From the NCBI RefSeq assembly GCF_001586255.1, contig NZ_CP014544.1, positions 1,147,501-1,211,500 of the forward strand: DNA of 64,000 nt, given 5' to 3'. This document shows positions 9,938-19,635 of the stretch, one piece after another. A program made the position numbers and the translations under genes. A model generated the notes under the pieces. That model was not told the DNA's origin. It did not search any database and saw only the letters and a program-made list of their open reading frames with translations. The first letter of the stretch is position 1, and each line of letters opens with the position of its first letter. The stretch is from Zhongshania aliphaticivorans. Lineage in GTDB: Bacteria; Pseudomonadota; Gammaproteobacteria; Pseudomonadales; Spongiibacteraceae.

Positions 9938-10527
9938 GCGCTGGCCCCGCTGCGGTCGGTGGCGATCAGATCTTCTGGCGGCTTGGGTTTGTCCCAGGCC
10001 CAGGTTTGCAAGCTGGTTTCAATGGGGCGCATTTCTATACAGTCAACAGGGCAGGGTTCAACGCAAAGATCGCAGCCGGTACATTCACTGGCGATGACGG
10101 TGTGCATGTGTTTAGCCGAGCCCAAAATGGCGTCGACGGGGCAGGCTTGAATACATTTGGTGCAGCCGATGCATTCGTCTTCGCGAATATAGGCCACCGA
10201 GGGCACGGACTCTTCTACCGCGTCTAGGGGTTTGGCTTCTACACCCAATAAATCGGCAAGTGCGGCAATAGTGGCTTCGCCGCCGGGTGGGCATTTGTTA
10301 ATGTCGTCGCCGTCGGCAATGGCTTGGGCGTAAGGGCGGCAGCCTGGGTAGCCACACTGGCCGCACTGGGTTTGGGGCAGCAATGCCTCAACTTGGTCGG
10401 CGATTGGGTCGCCCTCGGTTTTAAATTTTACTGCAGCAAAACCGAGTAGGGCGCCGAACACCACGCCGAGACTGACCAGTGCCAGCAGGGATGCGATAAA
10501 CGGGTTTTGGGCAATTAATTCAATCAT
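9934..10527 (-). CDS. rnfB: Rnf complex subunit B, polyferredoxin
   Basis: This 197-residue iron-sulfur subunit begins with a membrane anchor (about 9-32). Next come a Fe-S (4Fe4S) domain with C55, C58, C63 and C79 (CGQCGYPGC...CPPGG) and two ferredoxin clusters: C119/C122/C125/C129 and C149/C152/C155/C159. In the complex it links RnfC to the membrane subunits. It starts 2 bp after the rnfA stop and overlaps rnfC by 4 bp. Confidence 0.96.
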   Translation of the reverse strand: MIELIAQNPFIASLLALVSLGVVFGALLGFAAVKFKTEGDPIADQVEALLPQTQCGQCGYPGCRPYAQAIADGDDINKCPPGGEATIAALADLLGVEAKPLDAVEESVPSVAYIREDECIGCTKCIQACPVDAILGSAKHMHTVIASECTGCDLCVEPCPVDCIEMRPIETSLQTWAWDKPKPPEDLIATDRSGASA

Positions 10528-10529
10528 CG

Positions 10530-11108
10530 TTATACCAAACCGGCGAAGCCCATAAAGGCCAGTGACATGAGTCCGGCGGTAATCATACCAACGGCAGGGC
10601 CTTTAAAGGGTTGGGGCACATCGGCGGCGGTAATGCGTTCGCGCATGGCGGCAAACAATACCAAAACCATGGAAAAGCCAGCGGCGGCGCCAAAGCCATA
10701 CAGGGCTGATTCAACAAAGCTGTGGTCTTTATTGATGTTGAGCAGGGCAACACCGAGTACCGCGCAATTGGTGGTGATCAGGGGCAGGAATACGCCAAGC
10801 ACCTTGTAGAGCATAGGGCTAGATTTACGTACCACCATTTCGGTGAACTGCACGACAACGGCTATGACCAAGATGAAGGTAATGGTGCGTAGGTATTCGA
10901 GACCGAGTGGAACCAATAGCCACTCATAGGTCAGCCAGCTGCAAATCGAGGCGAGGGTCAGTACAAAGGTAGTTGCACTGGACATGCCAATGGCGGTTTC
11001 CAATTTATTGGAAACCCCCATAAATGGACACAGGCCCAAAAACTGCACCAGTACAAAGTTGTTAACCAGAATGGCGCCGATTAACAGTATTGAATAGTCT
11101 GCTAACAC
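10530..11108 (-). CDS. rnfA: Rnf complex subunit A
   Basis: RnfA (192 residues) is a six-helix inner-membrane protein paralogous to RnfE. Characteristic segments are [18 protein letters not shown] and [17 protein letters not shown]. The short motifs around the cysteines C26 and C111 are where the family is thought to bind an intramembrane iron-sulfur centre together with RnfE. It is the first rnf gene. The 174-bp gap to metG upstream holds a GC-rich hairpin, so the operon probably has its own promoter there. Confidence 0.96.
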   Translation of the reverse strand: MLADYSILLIGAILVNNFVLVQFLGLCPFMGVSNKLETAIGMSSATTFVLTLASICSWLTYEWLLVPLGLEYLRTITFILVIAVVVQFTEMVVRKSSPMLYKVLGVFLPLITTNCAVLGVALLNINKDHSFVESALYGFGAAAGFSMVLVLFAAMRERITAADVPQPFKGPAVGMITAGLMSLAFMGFAGLV

Positions 11109-11250
11109 AATTGTAGCCTCGTTTAGTTCTGTGTTGACACCGCGCTGAGTATTGGTGCGCAGTGACCAGCAAAATAAGCTGGCTAGACACTCATGGCTCG
11201 GATCTTAGTTTATTTCGATCAAGCGTTCAATTTAAAATACTGTAACCCTG

Positions 11251-11270
11251 GCGCGCGGCTGGCCGCGCGC
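11251..11270 (-). terminator. GC-rich hairpin after metG
   Basis: This is a perfect 8-bp stem (GCGCGCGG / CCGCGCGC) with a 4-nt loop, 13 bp past the metG stop. The minus-strand sequence downstream turns AT-rich (TATTTTAAATT) about 10 nt later but has no clean U-tract. It may act as a terminator or attenuator between metG and rnfA. Confidence 0.4.
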
Positions 11271-11282
11271 AGCAGCTTGAAT

Positions 11283-13325
11283 TTACTGGATTTTCATGCC
11301 GGCTTTGGCACCACTGTCGGGGCTGAGCAACCAAATTTCCTGATCGCCAGGGCCTGCAGCCAATACCATGCCTTCGGATAGACCAAAGCGCATTTTACGG
11401 GCTTCGAGGTTGGCCACCATGACCGTGAGTTTACCCACCAATTGCTCGGCAGTGTAAGCGGTTTTAATGCCCGCAAAGACTTGGCGCTCGCCGTATTCGC
11501 CAAGGCTTAAGGTGAGTCGCAGTAATTTGTCGGCGCCCTCGACTGCCTCGGCAGCGATGATCTCGGCTACTCGCAGGTCGATTTTAGCAAAATCGGGGTA
11601 GGCTATTGTGTCTGCGATACCCATGTCTTTGTCTTTCGCTGCCTTTTTCACTTTGTTTTTTACTGGCGCTGCTGGTGCCTTGGCGGTGCTGCTGTCGCCG
11701 CTGGCAGCGACCATGGCCGCTACTTTGTCAGCGTCAACGCGATTCATCATCGCCTTAAAGGGCTCAATGGCGTGGTCTTGCAGTGGGCTGAATTCGCCCT
11801 GCCATGTCAGCTTGCAGTTTAAGAAGGCTTCGGCTTGCACGGCAAGTTCTGGGAGTACTGGTGTGAGATAGGTCATTAGCACGCGGAATATATCGATGCA
11901 CTGGGAGGCAACGTCGGCGGCTTGGCCCGCGGTGTCTTCGCTTTTTGCCAGTTTCCACGGTTCGCAGGAATCAAAGTATTCGTTGGTGGCATCGGCCAGC
12001 GCCATGATTTCGCGCACGGCTTTGCTGTATTCGCGCTGCTCGTAAAGTTCGGCAATCGCATCGCTGGCGCCAGTGACGCGTTTCCACAGTTCGACGTTGT
12101 GCTGCGTGCTAGCCAGTTTGCCAGCATTGCCCTTGTGTACAAATTTGGCGCTGCGGCTGGCGATATTGACTAGCTTGCCAACGAGGTCTGAGTTAACTCG
12201 GTTGATAAAGTCTTCGAGGTTTAAGTCGATGTCGTCTACCGCACCGGATAATTTAGCCGCAAAGTAATAGCGCAGGTATTCGGCGGGTAAGTGTTCCAGA
12301 TAGGTTTCGGCCTTGATAAAGGTGCCGCGAGACTTCGACATTTTCTTGCCGTTAACGGTTAAGAAACCATGGGCATAAATCGCTGTGGGCTGGCGGAAAC
12401 CTGCTGAGTCGAGCATCGCAGGCCAGAACAAACCGTGGAAGTTGATAATGTCTTTGCCAATAAAATGATAAAGCTCAGCTTTGGAGTCAACACCCCAAAA
12501 TTCATTAAAGTCGCGGCCATTGGCCTCGCACCAGTTGGCGCAGCTGGCCATATAGCCAATGGGAGCGTCTAGCCAAACATAGAAGAACTTGCCTGGCGCA
12601 CCGGGGATTTCAAAGCCGAAGTAGGGTGCATCGCGAGAGATGTCCCAGCTGTGCAGGCCGGCATCCAACCATTCGCGCAGTTTATTGGCGATTTGCGGCT
12701 GCAGGGCGTCGCTGCTGGTCCACTGACGTAGCAGGTTTTCAAAGTCGCCGAGCTTAAAGAAAAAGTGGGTGGAGCTTTTCTCGATTGGCGTGGCGCCGGA
12801 GATGGCCGAACGCGGATTAATTAATTCCGCTGGGGTGTAGGTGGCACCACAAGCTTCGCAGTTGTCGCCGTATTGATCTTCGGTTTTACATTTGGGGCAG
12901 GTGCCCTTGATGTAGCGGTCGGCGAGAAATAACTGCTTCTCGGGATCAAATAGCTGGGTGACATCTTTGCGCTCAATATGGCCATTGGCGTCGAGGCGGC
13001 GATAGATTTCTTCAGAGTAATGTTTGCACTCAGGCGAGTGGGTGGAATGGTAGTTGTCGAAGCGGATTAAAAATCCGGCCAAATCCCGCTCGTGCTCGGC
13101 TTTTACCCTAGCAATTTGCTCTTCCGGCGTAATGCCGAGCTTTTCAGCGGTGAGCATTATCGCGGTGCCGTGGGCATCGTCGGCGCATAAATAGATGCAG
13201 TCGTTGCCGCGCTGTTTTTGAAAACGCACCCAAATATCGGTCTGGATAGATTCCAGTAAGTGGCCGAGGTGGAGTGGGCCATTGGCGTAGGGCAGAGCGC
13301 TGGTAACGAGGATCTGGCGCGACAT
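11283..13325 (-). CDS. metG: Methionyl-tRNA synthetase
   Basis: MetG (680 residues) attaches methionine to its tRNAs. The class I HIGH-type motif is HLGH (19-22) and the KMSKS motif is at 328-332. A zinc knuckle is formed by C143, C146, C156 and C159. After a linker rich in alanine and lysine, the C-terminal 110 residues form an EMAP-type tRNA-binding/dimerisation domain ([23 protein letters not shown]). The frame is open 7 codons upstream, but ATG at 13325 ([16 protein letters not shown]) matches the family start. The gene diverges from apbC, an order conserved in pseudomonads and relatives. Confidence 0.97.
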   Translation of the reverse strand: MSRQILVTSALPYANGPLHLGHLLESIQTDIWVRFQKQRGNDCIYLCADDAHGTAIMLTAEKLGITPEEQIARVKAEHERDLAGFLIRFDNYHSTHSPECKHYSEEIYRRLDANGHIERKDVTQLFDPEKQLFLADRYIKGTCPKCKTEDQYGDNCEACGATYTPAELINPRSAISGATPIEKSSTHFFFKLGDFENLLRQWTSSDALQPQIANKLREWLDAGLHSWDISRDAPYFGFEIPGAPGKFFYVWLDAPIGYMASCANWCEANGRDFNEFWGVDSKAELYHFIGKDIINFHGLFWPAMLDSAGFRQPTAIYAHGFLTVNGKKMSKSRGTFIKAETYLEHLPAEYLRYYFAAKLSGAVDDIDLNLEDFINRVNSDLVGKLVNIASRSAKFVHKGNAGKLASTQHNVELWKRVTGASDAIAELYEQREYSKAVREIMALADATNEYFDSCEPWKLAKSEDTAGQAADVASQCIDIFRVLMTYLTPVLPELAVQAEAFLNCKLTWQGEFSPLQDHAIEPFKAMMNRVDADKVAAMVAASGDSSTAKAPAAPVKNKVKKAAKDKDMGIADTIAYPDFAKIDLRVAEIIAAEAVEGADKLLRLTLSLGEYGERQVFAGIKTAYTAEQLVGKLTVMVANLEARKMRFGLSEGMVLAAGPGDQEIWLLSPDSGAKAGMKIQ

Positions 13326-13505
13326 GAGTGTCCTTGTTGTAAACATGGCGGCGGCAGCTGCGGGGCTGGCGGCGCGGGTGGATTCCGAGGCGCCATACTA
13401 TAGCGTTTTTGGGCCACTCGTGCATCTGCTATGGCGTTGTTCGATGCTTGTCTGCCGCGTATACTCGCCCGCTGATTAAAAGGTTTATTTGAGTAGAGGC
13501 AGGAA

Positions 13506-14603
13506 ATGGCGACAGAATTGGAATCTCAAGTTCGCGAGGCATTAATGGCCGTGGTTTTGCCGGGCTTATCCGCGCCATTAGCACAATTTGCCGATATTCA
13601 TTCTCTTGCTGTGAAGGGTGGTCGCGTCGATGCGGTTGTGGAGCTGGGTTTTGCCGCCCGCAGTGCGCAGCAATCCTACGAACAAAGCTTAGGTTCGGTG
13701 TTAAAAAGCCTTGATGGTATTGCCGATGCGGCAGTGCGAGTCACTTGGAAGATTGCGCCCTATGCCGCTCAGCAAAATATTAAAAGCATGGAGAATGTCC
13801 GCAATATTATTGCGGTAGCCTCCGGCAAAGGCGGGGTTGGTAAGTCTACTACCGCGGTGAATTTGGCCCTGGCACTGGTCTCCGAAGGCGCAAGGGTTGG
13901 TCTGTTGGATGCTGATATATACGGCCCCAGTGTGCAAATGATGTTGGGTGTGGCCAATGGTGTGCGCCCCAAGCCCTACGGTACCCATTACTTGCTGCCG
14001 ATTGAGGCGCACGGTGTGCAATCGATGTCCATGGGCTATTTGGTTACCGAAGATACGCCGATGGTATGGCGCGGGCCAATGGCAACTGGCGCACTGCAGC
14101 AGCTATTAAATCAAACCTATTGGCAGGATTTGGATTACCTCATTATTGATATGCCGCCGGGCACAGGCGATATTCAGCTGACCCTGTCCCAAAAAGTGCC
14201 AGTTTCGGGTGCAGTTATCGTTACCACGCCGCAGGATATTGCCCTGCTCGACGCTAAAAAAGGCATTGAGATGTTTCGTAAAGTCTCGGTTCCCGTACTG
14301 GGTATTGTTGAAAATATGGCAGTGCATATCTGTAGTGAGTGCGGTCATCACGAACATGTGTTTGGCGAGGGTGGCGGCGCGCGGATGGCGAGTAATTACC
14401 AAGTGCCAATGCTGGGCTCGCTGCCCTTGTCTATGCAAATCCGCAGCCAAGCCGATTGCGGTAAGCCGGTGATGGTGGCAGATCCTTCTGGCGATGCCGC
14501 GGCTTTGTATCGTAGCGTGGCCATTGGCATGACGGCGGAGCTGGCCAAACGCCAACGGGTGCAGAGTAATGCCTTTCCCAATATTTCCATTAGTGATGAT
14601 TAA
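13506..14603 (+). CDS. apbC: Iron-sulfur cluster carrier ATPase ApbC/Mrp
   Basis: This is a 365-residue P-loop ATPase that binds and transfers [4Fe-4S] clusters to apoproteins. Residues 1-90 form a MIP18/DUF59-like domain. The deviant Walker A ASGKGGVGKST is at 105-115, and the cluster-binding CxxC is C276/C279 (HICSECGHHEH). The ATG at 13506 follows an AGGCAGGAA ribosome-binding site. Its place next to metG and dcd is conserved in gammaproteobacteria, and the nearby Rnf subunits are possible cluster recipients, although that link is only inferred. Confidence 0.95.
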   Translation: MATELESQVREALMAVVLPGLSAPLAQFADIHSLAVKGGRVDAVVELGFAARSAQQSYEQSLGSVLKSLDGIADAAVRVTWKIAPYAAQQNIKSMENVRNIIAVASGKGGVGKSTTAVNLALALVSEGARVGLLDADIYGPSVQMMLGVANGVRPKPYGTHYLLPIEAHGVQSMSMGYLVTEDTPMVWRGPMATGALQQLLNQTYWQDLDYLIIDMPPGTGDIQLTLSQKVPVSGAVIVTTPQDIALLDAKKGIEMFRKVSVPVLGIVENMAVHICSECGHHEHVFGEGGGARMASNYQVPMLGSLPLSMQIRSQADCGKPVMVADPSGDAAALYRSVAIGMTAELAKRQRVQSNAFPNISISDD

Positions 14604-14663
14604 TTCATTTTTATAAAGTAGCGGCTTAAACGATAGCGGCGGTTGAGAAGGTAAGGGGACACA

Positions 14664-15230
14664 ATGAGTATCAAGTCGGATAAATGGATTCGCCGCATGG
14701 CTGAAAACGAGGGCATGATTGAACCCTTTGAGCCGAGCCAAGTGCGGGATCAGGGTGGCTCTAAGATTATTTCTTATGGCACTTCTAGCTATGGCTACGA
14801 TGTGCGCTGCGCCAATGAGTTTAAGGTTTTTACCAATATTTACTCGGCAACCGTCGACCCCAAAGCTTTTGACGAGAAGAGCTTTGTCGATATCACGGCC
14901 GACTACTGCATTATTCCCCCTAATTCGTTTGCATTGGCCCGCACCGTGGAATATTTTCGAATTCCTCGCAGTGTATTGACCATGTGTTTAGGTAAGTCGA
15001 CCTATGCGCGTTGCGGCATTATTGTGAACGTCACCCCGCTGGAGCCGGAGTGGGAAGGTCACGTGACCTTGGAGTTTTCTAATACCACCACCTTGCCCGC
15101 GAAAATTTACGCCAATGAAGGTGTGGCGCAGATGCTGTTTTTTGAGTCAGACGAAATTTGCGAAGTGAGTTATAAAGATCGCGGTGGTAAGTATCAGGGG
15201 CAAACTGGGGTGACCCTGCCGAAGACTTGA
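14664..15230 (+). CDS. dcd: dCTP deaminase
   Basis: Dcd (188 residues) deaminates dCTP to dUTP, feeding thymidylate synthesis. The fold and active-site region are recognisable in [17 protein letters not shown] near the N-terminus, SYGYD-type nucleotide contacts, and [19 protein letters not shown] followed by VTLEFSN, which carries the catalytic glutamate. The length is normal for the monofunctional bacterial enzyme. The ATG at 14664 has a good ribosome-binding site (AAGGGGA). It follows apbC by 60 bp and is probably co-transcribed. Confidence 0.97.
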   Translation: MSIKSDKWIRRMAENEGMIEPFEPSQVRDQGGSKIISYGTSSYGYDVRCANEFKVFTNIYSATVDPKAFDEKSFVDITADYCIIPPNSFALARTVEYFRIPRSVLTMCLGKSTYARCGIIVNVTPLEPEWEGHVTLEFSNTTTLPAKIYANEGVAQMLFFESDEICEVSYKDRGGKYQGQTGVTLPKT

Positions 15231-15272
15231 GCAAGGCCGCTAAACGCTTGATGGGAGACGGTATACGCTAAG

Positions 15273-15850
15273 ACCGGATAAATCTCCTGCGATTACAGAG
15301 TAGTCATGTCTCTGTAGGCAGTTATCCATGTCATTGCGTGTAAGCCTAGGTCTGTACTCCGTTGCTAAGATGGGCTCCTGCTTTCGCAGGAGCGACGACC
15401 AGATAAATTCCCAGCAATTACAGAGTAATCATGCCTGTGTAGGCAGTTATTCATGTCATTGCGTGTAAACCTAGATCTGTACTCTGTTGCTAAGATGGGC
15501 TCCTGCCTTCGCAGGAGCGACGGCCAGATAAATACCCAGCAATTACAGAGTAATCATGCCTGTGTAGGCAGTTATCCATGTCATTGCGTGTAAACCTAGA
15601 TCTGTACTCTGTTGCTAAGATGGGCTCCTGCCTTCGCAGGAGCGACGGCCAGATAAATTCCCAGCGATTACAGAGTGGTCATGCCTCTGTAGGCAGTTAT
15701 CCATGTGATTGCGTGTAAGCCTAGGTCTGTACTCCGCTGCGGAGATGGGCTCCTGCCTCCGCAGGAGCGACGATTAAATAGATTCCCTGTAATTACAAAG
15801 TAGTCATACCTGCGCAGGCAGGTATCCATGTTACAGGGTGCAAACCGGCC
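15273..15850. repeat. 125-bp tandem repeat array of palindromic units
   Basis: The unit repeats with an exact 125-bp period. Copies begin at about 15273, 15398, 15523 and 15648, and a diverged partial copy runs from 15773 to about 15850. The landmark TGGGCTCCTG recurs at 15371, 15496, 15621 and 15746. Each full unit holds two hairpins. One is a perfect 8-bp stem GCTCCTGC / GCAGGAGC with a 4-nt loop. The other is a shorter one around GCCTGTGTAGGC next to GTCAT...ATCCATG. The inner copies are nearly identical and the outer ones diverge more. There are no open reading frames. The array lies between the convergent dcd and DUF3108 genes. Confidence 0.95.
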
Positions 15851-15871
15851 ACATAGGTAACACTTCAGCAG

Positions 15872-16735
15872 CTAGCCCTTAACTTTTTTACCGTTGAGGG
15901 TAGCGCTGAGTAACTCCAAGGAGTAGGTGTCATCTTCGTCGGTTTGTTCAAGCCGAACGATCAAAAAATTCCAGTCTTTCGCCAGCCACACGATGGTTTC
16001 GCTGTCGCTGCCTTCGCGGCTGCGGCGCAGCTTCACGGTATTTAATTTGCCGACTGGGCTGTCGATGATTTCTTCACCTATTTTTTCTACTTGGTAGGTT
16101 TTGTGTTTGCCGCGGTTGACCACAGTTTGCACCATGGCGGTATCGAAACGGCCAGAAATTAGCGCTTGGCGCATTTGCAGTTGGGCGCTGAGCTGGTCAA
16201 AGGTGCCTGCCGTTAGCGGTGCCGACCACGGTTTGCGGTATTTTTTATCGGTGGCGAGGGCGCGGGGCCAGTCAAAGTTAATTTTTTGGTCTTGCTTGCT
16301 GCTGAAACTATTATTGTATTCATAGCGCAGTGGCCGCAGGCCCATGGCACCGTCTTCAATTATGCTTTCTTCGCTGACTTTGATAAACATCAATTTGGCG
16401 TGTTGGGATAGCTGCCAATTATTACCTTGCTTGCTTAGGCTGCGAGTAGCTGTGGTGGTTAAGCTATTACTGCTAATTTTGTATTCAGCTTCGTAAGGCA
16501 GGATTTTGCTTGTTTGGGCGGCTGGGGTTTTAACAGATTCCGCATTAGTGGGTTCAGCGTTTATTGGCTTGGTTTTAGCGGGTGGGACGGGAACCAGCAT
16601 TTTGGGCCCAGTGTCGTGAATGGCGCTCATGCCGCCACCGCTTGCAAATGTATGGCTTGCAAGGGTGAAAAATACTAATGCGAGCAGGCTATTCTTGCTG
16701 AAAAAGAATGCCAGTTTCGGGTAAGACTTGCTCAT
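15872..16735 (-). CDS. DUF3108 family exported protein
   Basis: This is a 287-residue protein with a signal peptide (hydrophobic core about residues 14-30, SLLALVFFTLASHTFA). A proline/threonine-rich linker (about 45-78) leads into a DUF3108 domain from about 79 (ILPYEAEYKISSN). This domain is a predicted periplasmic beta-rich fold with no known activity. Its start lies inside the end of purN, an overlap of 47 bp. No later start would keep the signal peptide, so the overlap appears real. DUF3108 genes often follow purM-purN in gammaproteobacteria. Confidence 0.85.
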   Translation of the reverse strand: MSKSYPKLAFFFSKNSLLALVFFTLASHTFASGGGMSAIHDTGPKMLVPVPPAKTKPINAEPTNAESVKTPAAQTSKILPYEAEYKISSNSLTTTATRSLSKQGNNWQLSQHAKLMFIKVSEESIIEDGAMGLRPLRYEYNNSFSSKQDQKINFDWPRALATDKKYRKPWSAPLTAGTFDQLSAQLQMRQALISGRFDTAMVQTVVNRGKHKTYQVEKIGEEIIDSPVGKLNTVKLRRSREGSDSETIVWLAKDWNFLIVRLEQTDEDDTYSLELLSATLNGKKVKG

Positions 16736-17339
16736 CGAATACCGCCTTTGAGTCCTGTAACACTAAGCGTCCCTCAGCAAACCATCGCGCCGCCAGGGGG
16801 TAGATTGTATGCTCTTTGGACAGTACCCGAGTCGCAAGTGCTGCAGCATCGTCGCCAGGAAATACCGGTATTTTTGCCTGAATTATGGCGGGGCCGCCGT
16901 CTAATTCTTCGGTGACGAAGTGAACAGTGGCGCCCGCTTCACGGTCACCCGCATCGAGCGCACGCTGGTGGGTGTGCAGGCCCGGGTATTTAGGTAGTAA
17001 AGAAGGGTGGATATTAATAAGCCGCCCCAGGTAGTGACGAACAAAACCCGGGGTAAGGATGCGCATAAAGCCAGCGAGCACCACCAAGTCGGCGTCGTAG
17101 CTATCTATGCAGACTTGTAATTCGGCATCGAAGGCTTCGCGACTGGCGAATTGGGTGTGGTCGATACAAGCGGTAGCGATGCCAGCTTGCTTGGCCCGCT
17201 CCAGACCAAAGGCTTGCGCCTTATTGCTGATGACCGCGCAAATCTCGACGCTAGGTAGCAGGCCGTCTCTACTGGCATCGATAAATGCCTGGAGATTAGA
17301 GCCGCTACCCGAGAGCAGTATGACAAGTTTGCAGGGCAT
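16689..17339 (-). CDS. purN: Phosphoribosylglycinamide formyltransferase
   Basis: PurN (216 residues) transfers a formyl group from 10-formyltetrahydrofolate to GAR in purine synthesis. The N-terminal phosphate-binding loop is LLSGSGSNLQAFIDA. The active site is seen in NIHPSLLPKYPGLHTHQRAL (catalytic Asn and His) and in HFVTEELDGGPAI (catalytic Asp). It starts 3 bp after the purM stop, so the pair is translationally close, and it overlaps the DUF3108 gene downstream. Confidence 0.96.
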   Translation of the reverse strand: MPCKLVILLSGSGSNLQAFIDASRDGLLPSVEICAVISNKAQAFGLERAKQAGIATACIDHTQFASREAFDAELQVCIDSYDADLVVLAGFMRILTPGFVRHYLGRLINIHPSLLPKYPGLHTHQRALDAGDREAGATVHFVTEELDGGPAIIQAKIPVFPGDDAAALATRVLSKEHTIYPLAARWFAEGRLVLQDSKAVFDEQVLPETGILFQQE

Positions 17340-17342
17340 GAA

Positions 17343-18392
17343 TTACATGCCTGCAATAGTGACTTGCGGCTCGTCTTCCCCTGCGGCTTCAATACTGCCG
17401 ATCTCTTGAGCTACTTCACCCTGCTGGGTAAGCATGTCGATAACGGCTTCGGCGTCATCGGCGGCAACCGCCATTACCATGCCAATACCGCAGTTAAAGG
17501 TGCGATACATTTCCCGTGGCTCGACATTGCCCTGCTCTTGCAGCCAGTCAAAGATGGCTGGCCGCTGCCAAGTGCTGCTGTCAATGACGGCTTTGGTGTT
17601 GCGCGGCAGAACGCGGGGGATATTGTCGAGCAAGCCGCCGCCGGTAATATGGGCAAGGGCGTTGACCCGATATTGCTTGATAACTCGCAGTACGGGTTTA
17701 ATGTAGATTCGCGTTGGCGCCAGCAGGGTTTCCCCTAAGGTGCTATCGCCAAAAGCTTGATCCAGCGTGGCGCCGCTGTGCTCAATAATCTTGCGCACTA
17801 GCGAATAGCCATTGGAATGCGGGCCGGACGAATTGATACCTATCAACTTATCGCCGATTTTGACCGAGCTGCCGTCAATGATATTGGCTTTTTCGACCAC
17901 GCCAACACAGAAACCCGCGAGATCGTAATCATCGCCTTCATACATGCCTGGCATTTCGGCGGTTTCGCCGCCAACCAGTGCACAACCCGCCTGTTCGCAG
18001 CCGGTACCAATGCCGCTAACTACATTGGCGGCAATATCGACATTTAGGGCGCCAGTGGCGTAGTAGTCGAGAAAGAAGAGCGGTTCCGCACCGGTCACCA
18101 GTAGGTCATTGACGCACATGGCAACCAAATCGATACCGATGGTGTCGTGAATACCCACATCCATCGCGAGTTTGAGTTTGGTGCCGACGCCGTCGGTGCC
18201 TGAAACCAGTACCGGCTCTTTATAGCCAGTTGGAATTTGGCACAGGGCACCGAAGCCGCCAAGGCCACTCATGACCTCCGGGCGACGGGTGCGTTTGGCA
18301 ACATCTTTAATGCGTTCTACTAGCGCATCACCGGCATCGATATCAACGCCGGCATCTTTATAGCTTAAGCTTGGCTTACTGGTGTCAGTCAT
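17343..18392 (-). CDS. purM: Phosphoribosylformylglycinamidine cyclo-ligase (AIR synthetase)
   Basis: PurM (349 residues) closes the imidazole ring of aminoimidazole ribotide using ATP, just after the PurN and PurL steps. The N-terminal [15 protein letters not shown] and the GFGALCQIP and [12 protein letters not shown] segments are family signatures. The ATP-binding/dimer core continues with [13 protein letters not shown] and [16 protein letters not shown]. Length is typical. It heads the purM-purN-DUF3108 operon and diverges from the DUF2066 gene. Confidence 0.97.
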   Translation of the reverse strand: MTDTSKPSLSYKDAGVDIDAGDALVERIKDVAKRTRRPEVMSGLGGFGALCQIPTGYKEPVLVSGTDGVGTKLKLAMDVGIHDTIGIDLVAMCVNDLLVTGAEPLFFLDYYATGALNVDIAANVVSGIGTGCEQAGCALVGGETAEMPGMYEGDDYDLAGFCVGVVEKANIIDGSSVKIGDKLIGINSSGPHSNGYSLVRKIIEHSGATLDQAFGDSTLGETLLAPTRIYIKPVLRVIKQYRVNALAHITGGGLLDNIPRVLPRNTKAVIDSSTWQRPAIFDWLQEQGNVEPREMYRTFNCGIGMVMAVAADDAEAVIDMLTQQGEVAQEIGSIEAAGEDEPQVTIAGM

Positions 18393-18503
18393 AGTCGTTG
18401 GCTGTCCTCTAAGAGGGCGCCATTCTAGCTTGATTGTGAGTTTAATTCAGCAGCAAAAGCGCGACTTTTTGCCACTACTCACGACGATGTCCCGGTTGCT
18501 TGC

Positions 18504-18509
18504 TACAAT
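18504..18509 (+). promoter_or_regulatory. Possible -10 box for the DUF2066-perM-hda operon
   Basis: TACAAT lies 35 bp before the preferred GTG start at 18544. No good -35 hexamer is found at 16-18 bp. If this box is used, the longer reading frame beginning at 18382 cannot be the translated form. Confidence 0.35.
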
Positions 18510-18543
18510 GGCGCCTTGGGACGGGCAAAAGGGCTTAAAACAA

Positions 18544-19635
18544 GTGAAGCAAATTATTAGGGTGTCGGTTGTTCTCTGGCTATTTGTCGTAGCAGGGATG
18601 AGTGCCGTGGTGGCCGGTACCGTGGCTAATTTATACGATGAGCAGCTGGTGGTGGAATCCCAGTCACCTGAAACTCTTAAAAAGGCTGCTGCTGAGGCAC
18701 TAGAGCGAGTCTTTATTCGGGTCTCCGGTCGGGGTGATATCGCGAGTAATGCCGCCGTTGCGGGGGTGTTGGCTAGGCCTGAGCCTTTGATTACTCAGTA
18801 TCATTATCAGCGCAGCAAGGGTGAAAACGGCGAAGATATACTGCTGCTCAGCCTCAGCTTTTCCCCTCGGCAAGTCAATTCAGAACTGCAGTCAGCGGGG
18901 TTGCCAGTGTGGTCGGCGAATCGCCCCGCTGTATTGGTTTGGCTGTTGGCAGATACCGCTGAGGGACGCCAGTTTGTGGGTACTGATAGTCAGGCTGAAC
19001 TCCTTAAAGATTTAAAAGAAGTGGCGCAACGCCGAGGGTTAGATTTGCAGCTGCCATTATTTGACCTAGCGGATTCAACGAATTTAACGAGTGATCAGCT
19101 CTGGCAGATGTCGGTAGACGATGTGCGCCGAGCGTCGGCGCGTTATTCCGCGCCATTTGTGTTGATGGGGCGCGCGTCGCAGTTTTCTACTGGACAGTGG
19201 ATTGCAAGCTGGATGGTTTTGCAGGGCGACGAAGTGATCCGCCTTGAGAGCGAGGGCTTGGATGGGCGAGACTTGTTAGCGAGGCCAGTGGGTGCGCTCG
19301 CCGACCTGCAGGCGTCAAAATACTCGGTGGTGGCCAGTGGGGGAGTGAATAGCGCGAATAGTTTGATACACGTGAGTGGTATCACGAACTTTGCCGCTTA
19401 CGCCGATATGATTACTTATTTAGAGGGCTTGGCGGTGGTTCAGCATGCTAACACGGTGTGGCTCTCGGATAATGAGTTGATATTGGAGCTGGTATTAAAT
19501 GACGATATGGAAAAAGTTAAGCGCTTTCTGAGTCTCGATGGCCGCTTGATGGAAGAGCCCGCGAGTACGGTGGTAATGAACAGTGCCGCGCTATCAGTGC
19601 GCGGCTTCTATCGCTGGTCGGGTCGACACCTATGA
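18544..19635 (+). CDS. DUF2066 domain exported protein
   Basis: This 363-residue protein starts with a signal peptide or anchor (VKQIIRVSVVLWLFVVAGMSAVVAG). It continues with the DUF2066 fold, recognisable in YDEQLVVESQSPETLKKAAAEALERVFIRVSG and WLLADTAEGRQFVG. The function is unknown; relatives sit beside purM/perM/hda in many gammaproteobacteria, as here. The frame is open to 18382, which would overlap purM. GTG at 18544 is preferred because it places the signal peptide at the N-terminus and follows an AAAAGGG site. The 3' end overlaps the permease start by 4 bp. Confidence 0.82.
   Translation: MKQIIRVSVVLWLFVVAGMSAVVAGTVANLYDEQLVVESQSPETLKKAAAEALERVFIRVSGRGDIASNAAVAGVLARPEPLITQYHYQRSKGENGEDILLLSLSFSPRQVNSELQSAGLPVWSANRPAVLVWLLADTAEGRQFVGTDSQAELLKDLKEVAQRRGLDLQLPLFDLADSTNLTSDQLWQMSVDDVRRASARYSAPFVLMGRASQFSTGQWIASWMVLQGDEVIRLESEGLDGRDLLARPVGALADLQASKYSVVASGGVNSANSLIHVSGITNFAAYADMITYLEGLAVVQHANTVWLSDNELILELVLNDDMEKVKRFLSLDGRLMEEPASTVVMNSAALSVRGFYRWSGRHL

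Noticed and set aside
15273-15850. CRISPR array
   Set aside because: The period is 125 bp and the whole unit repeats; there are no short repeats separated by unique spacers and no cas genes.
18382-18543. N-terminal extension of the DUF2066 protein
   Set aside because: It would overlap the divergent purM start and bury the signal peptide 54 residues inside the protein; the GTG at 18544 fits better.
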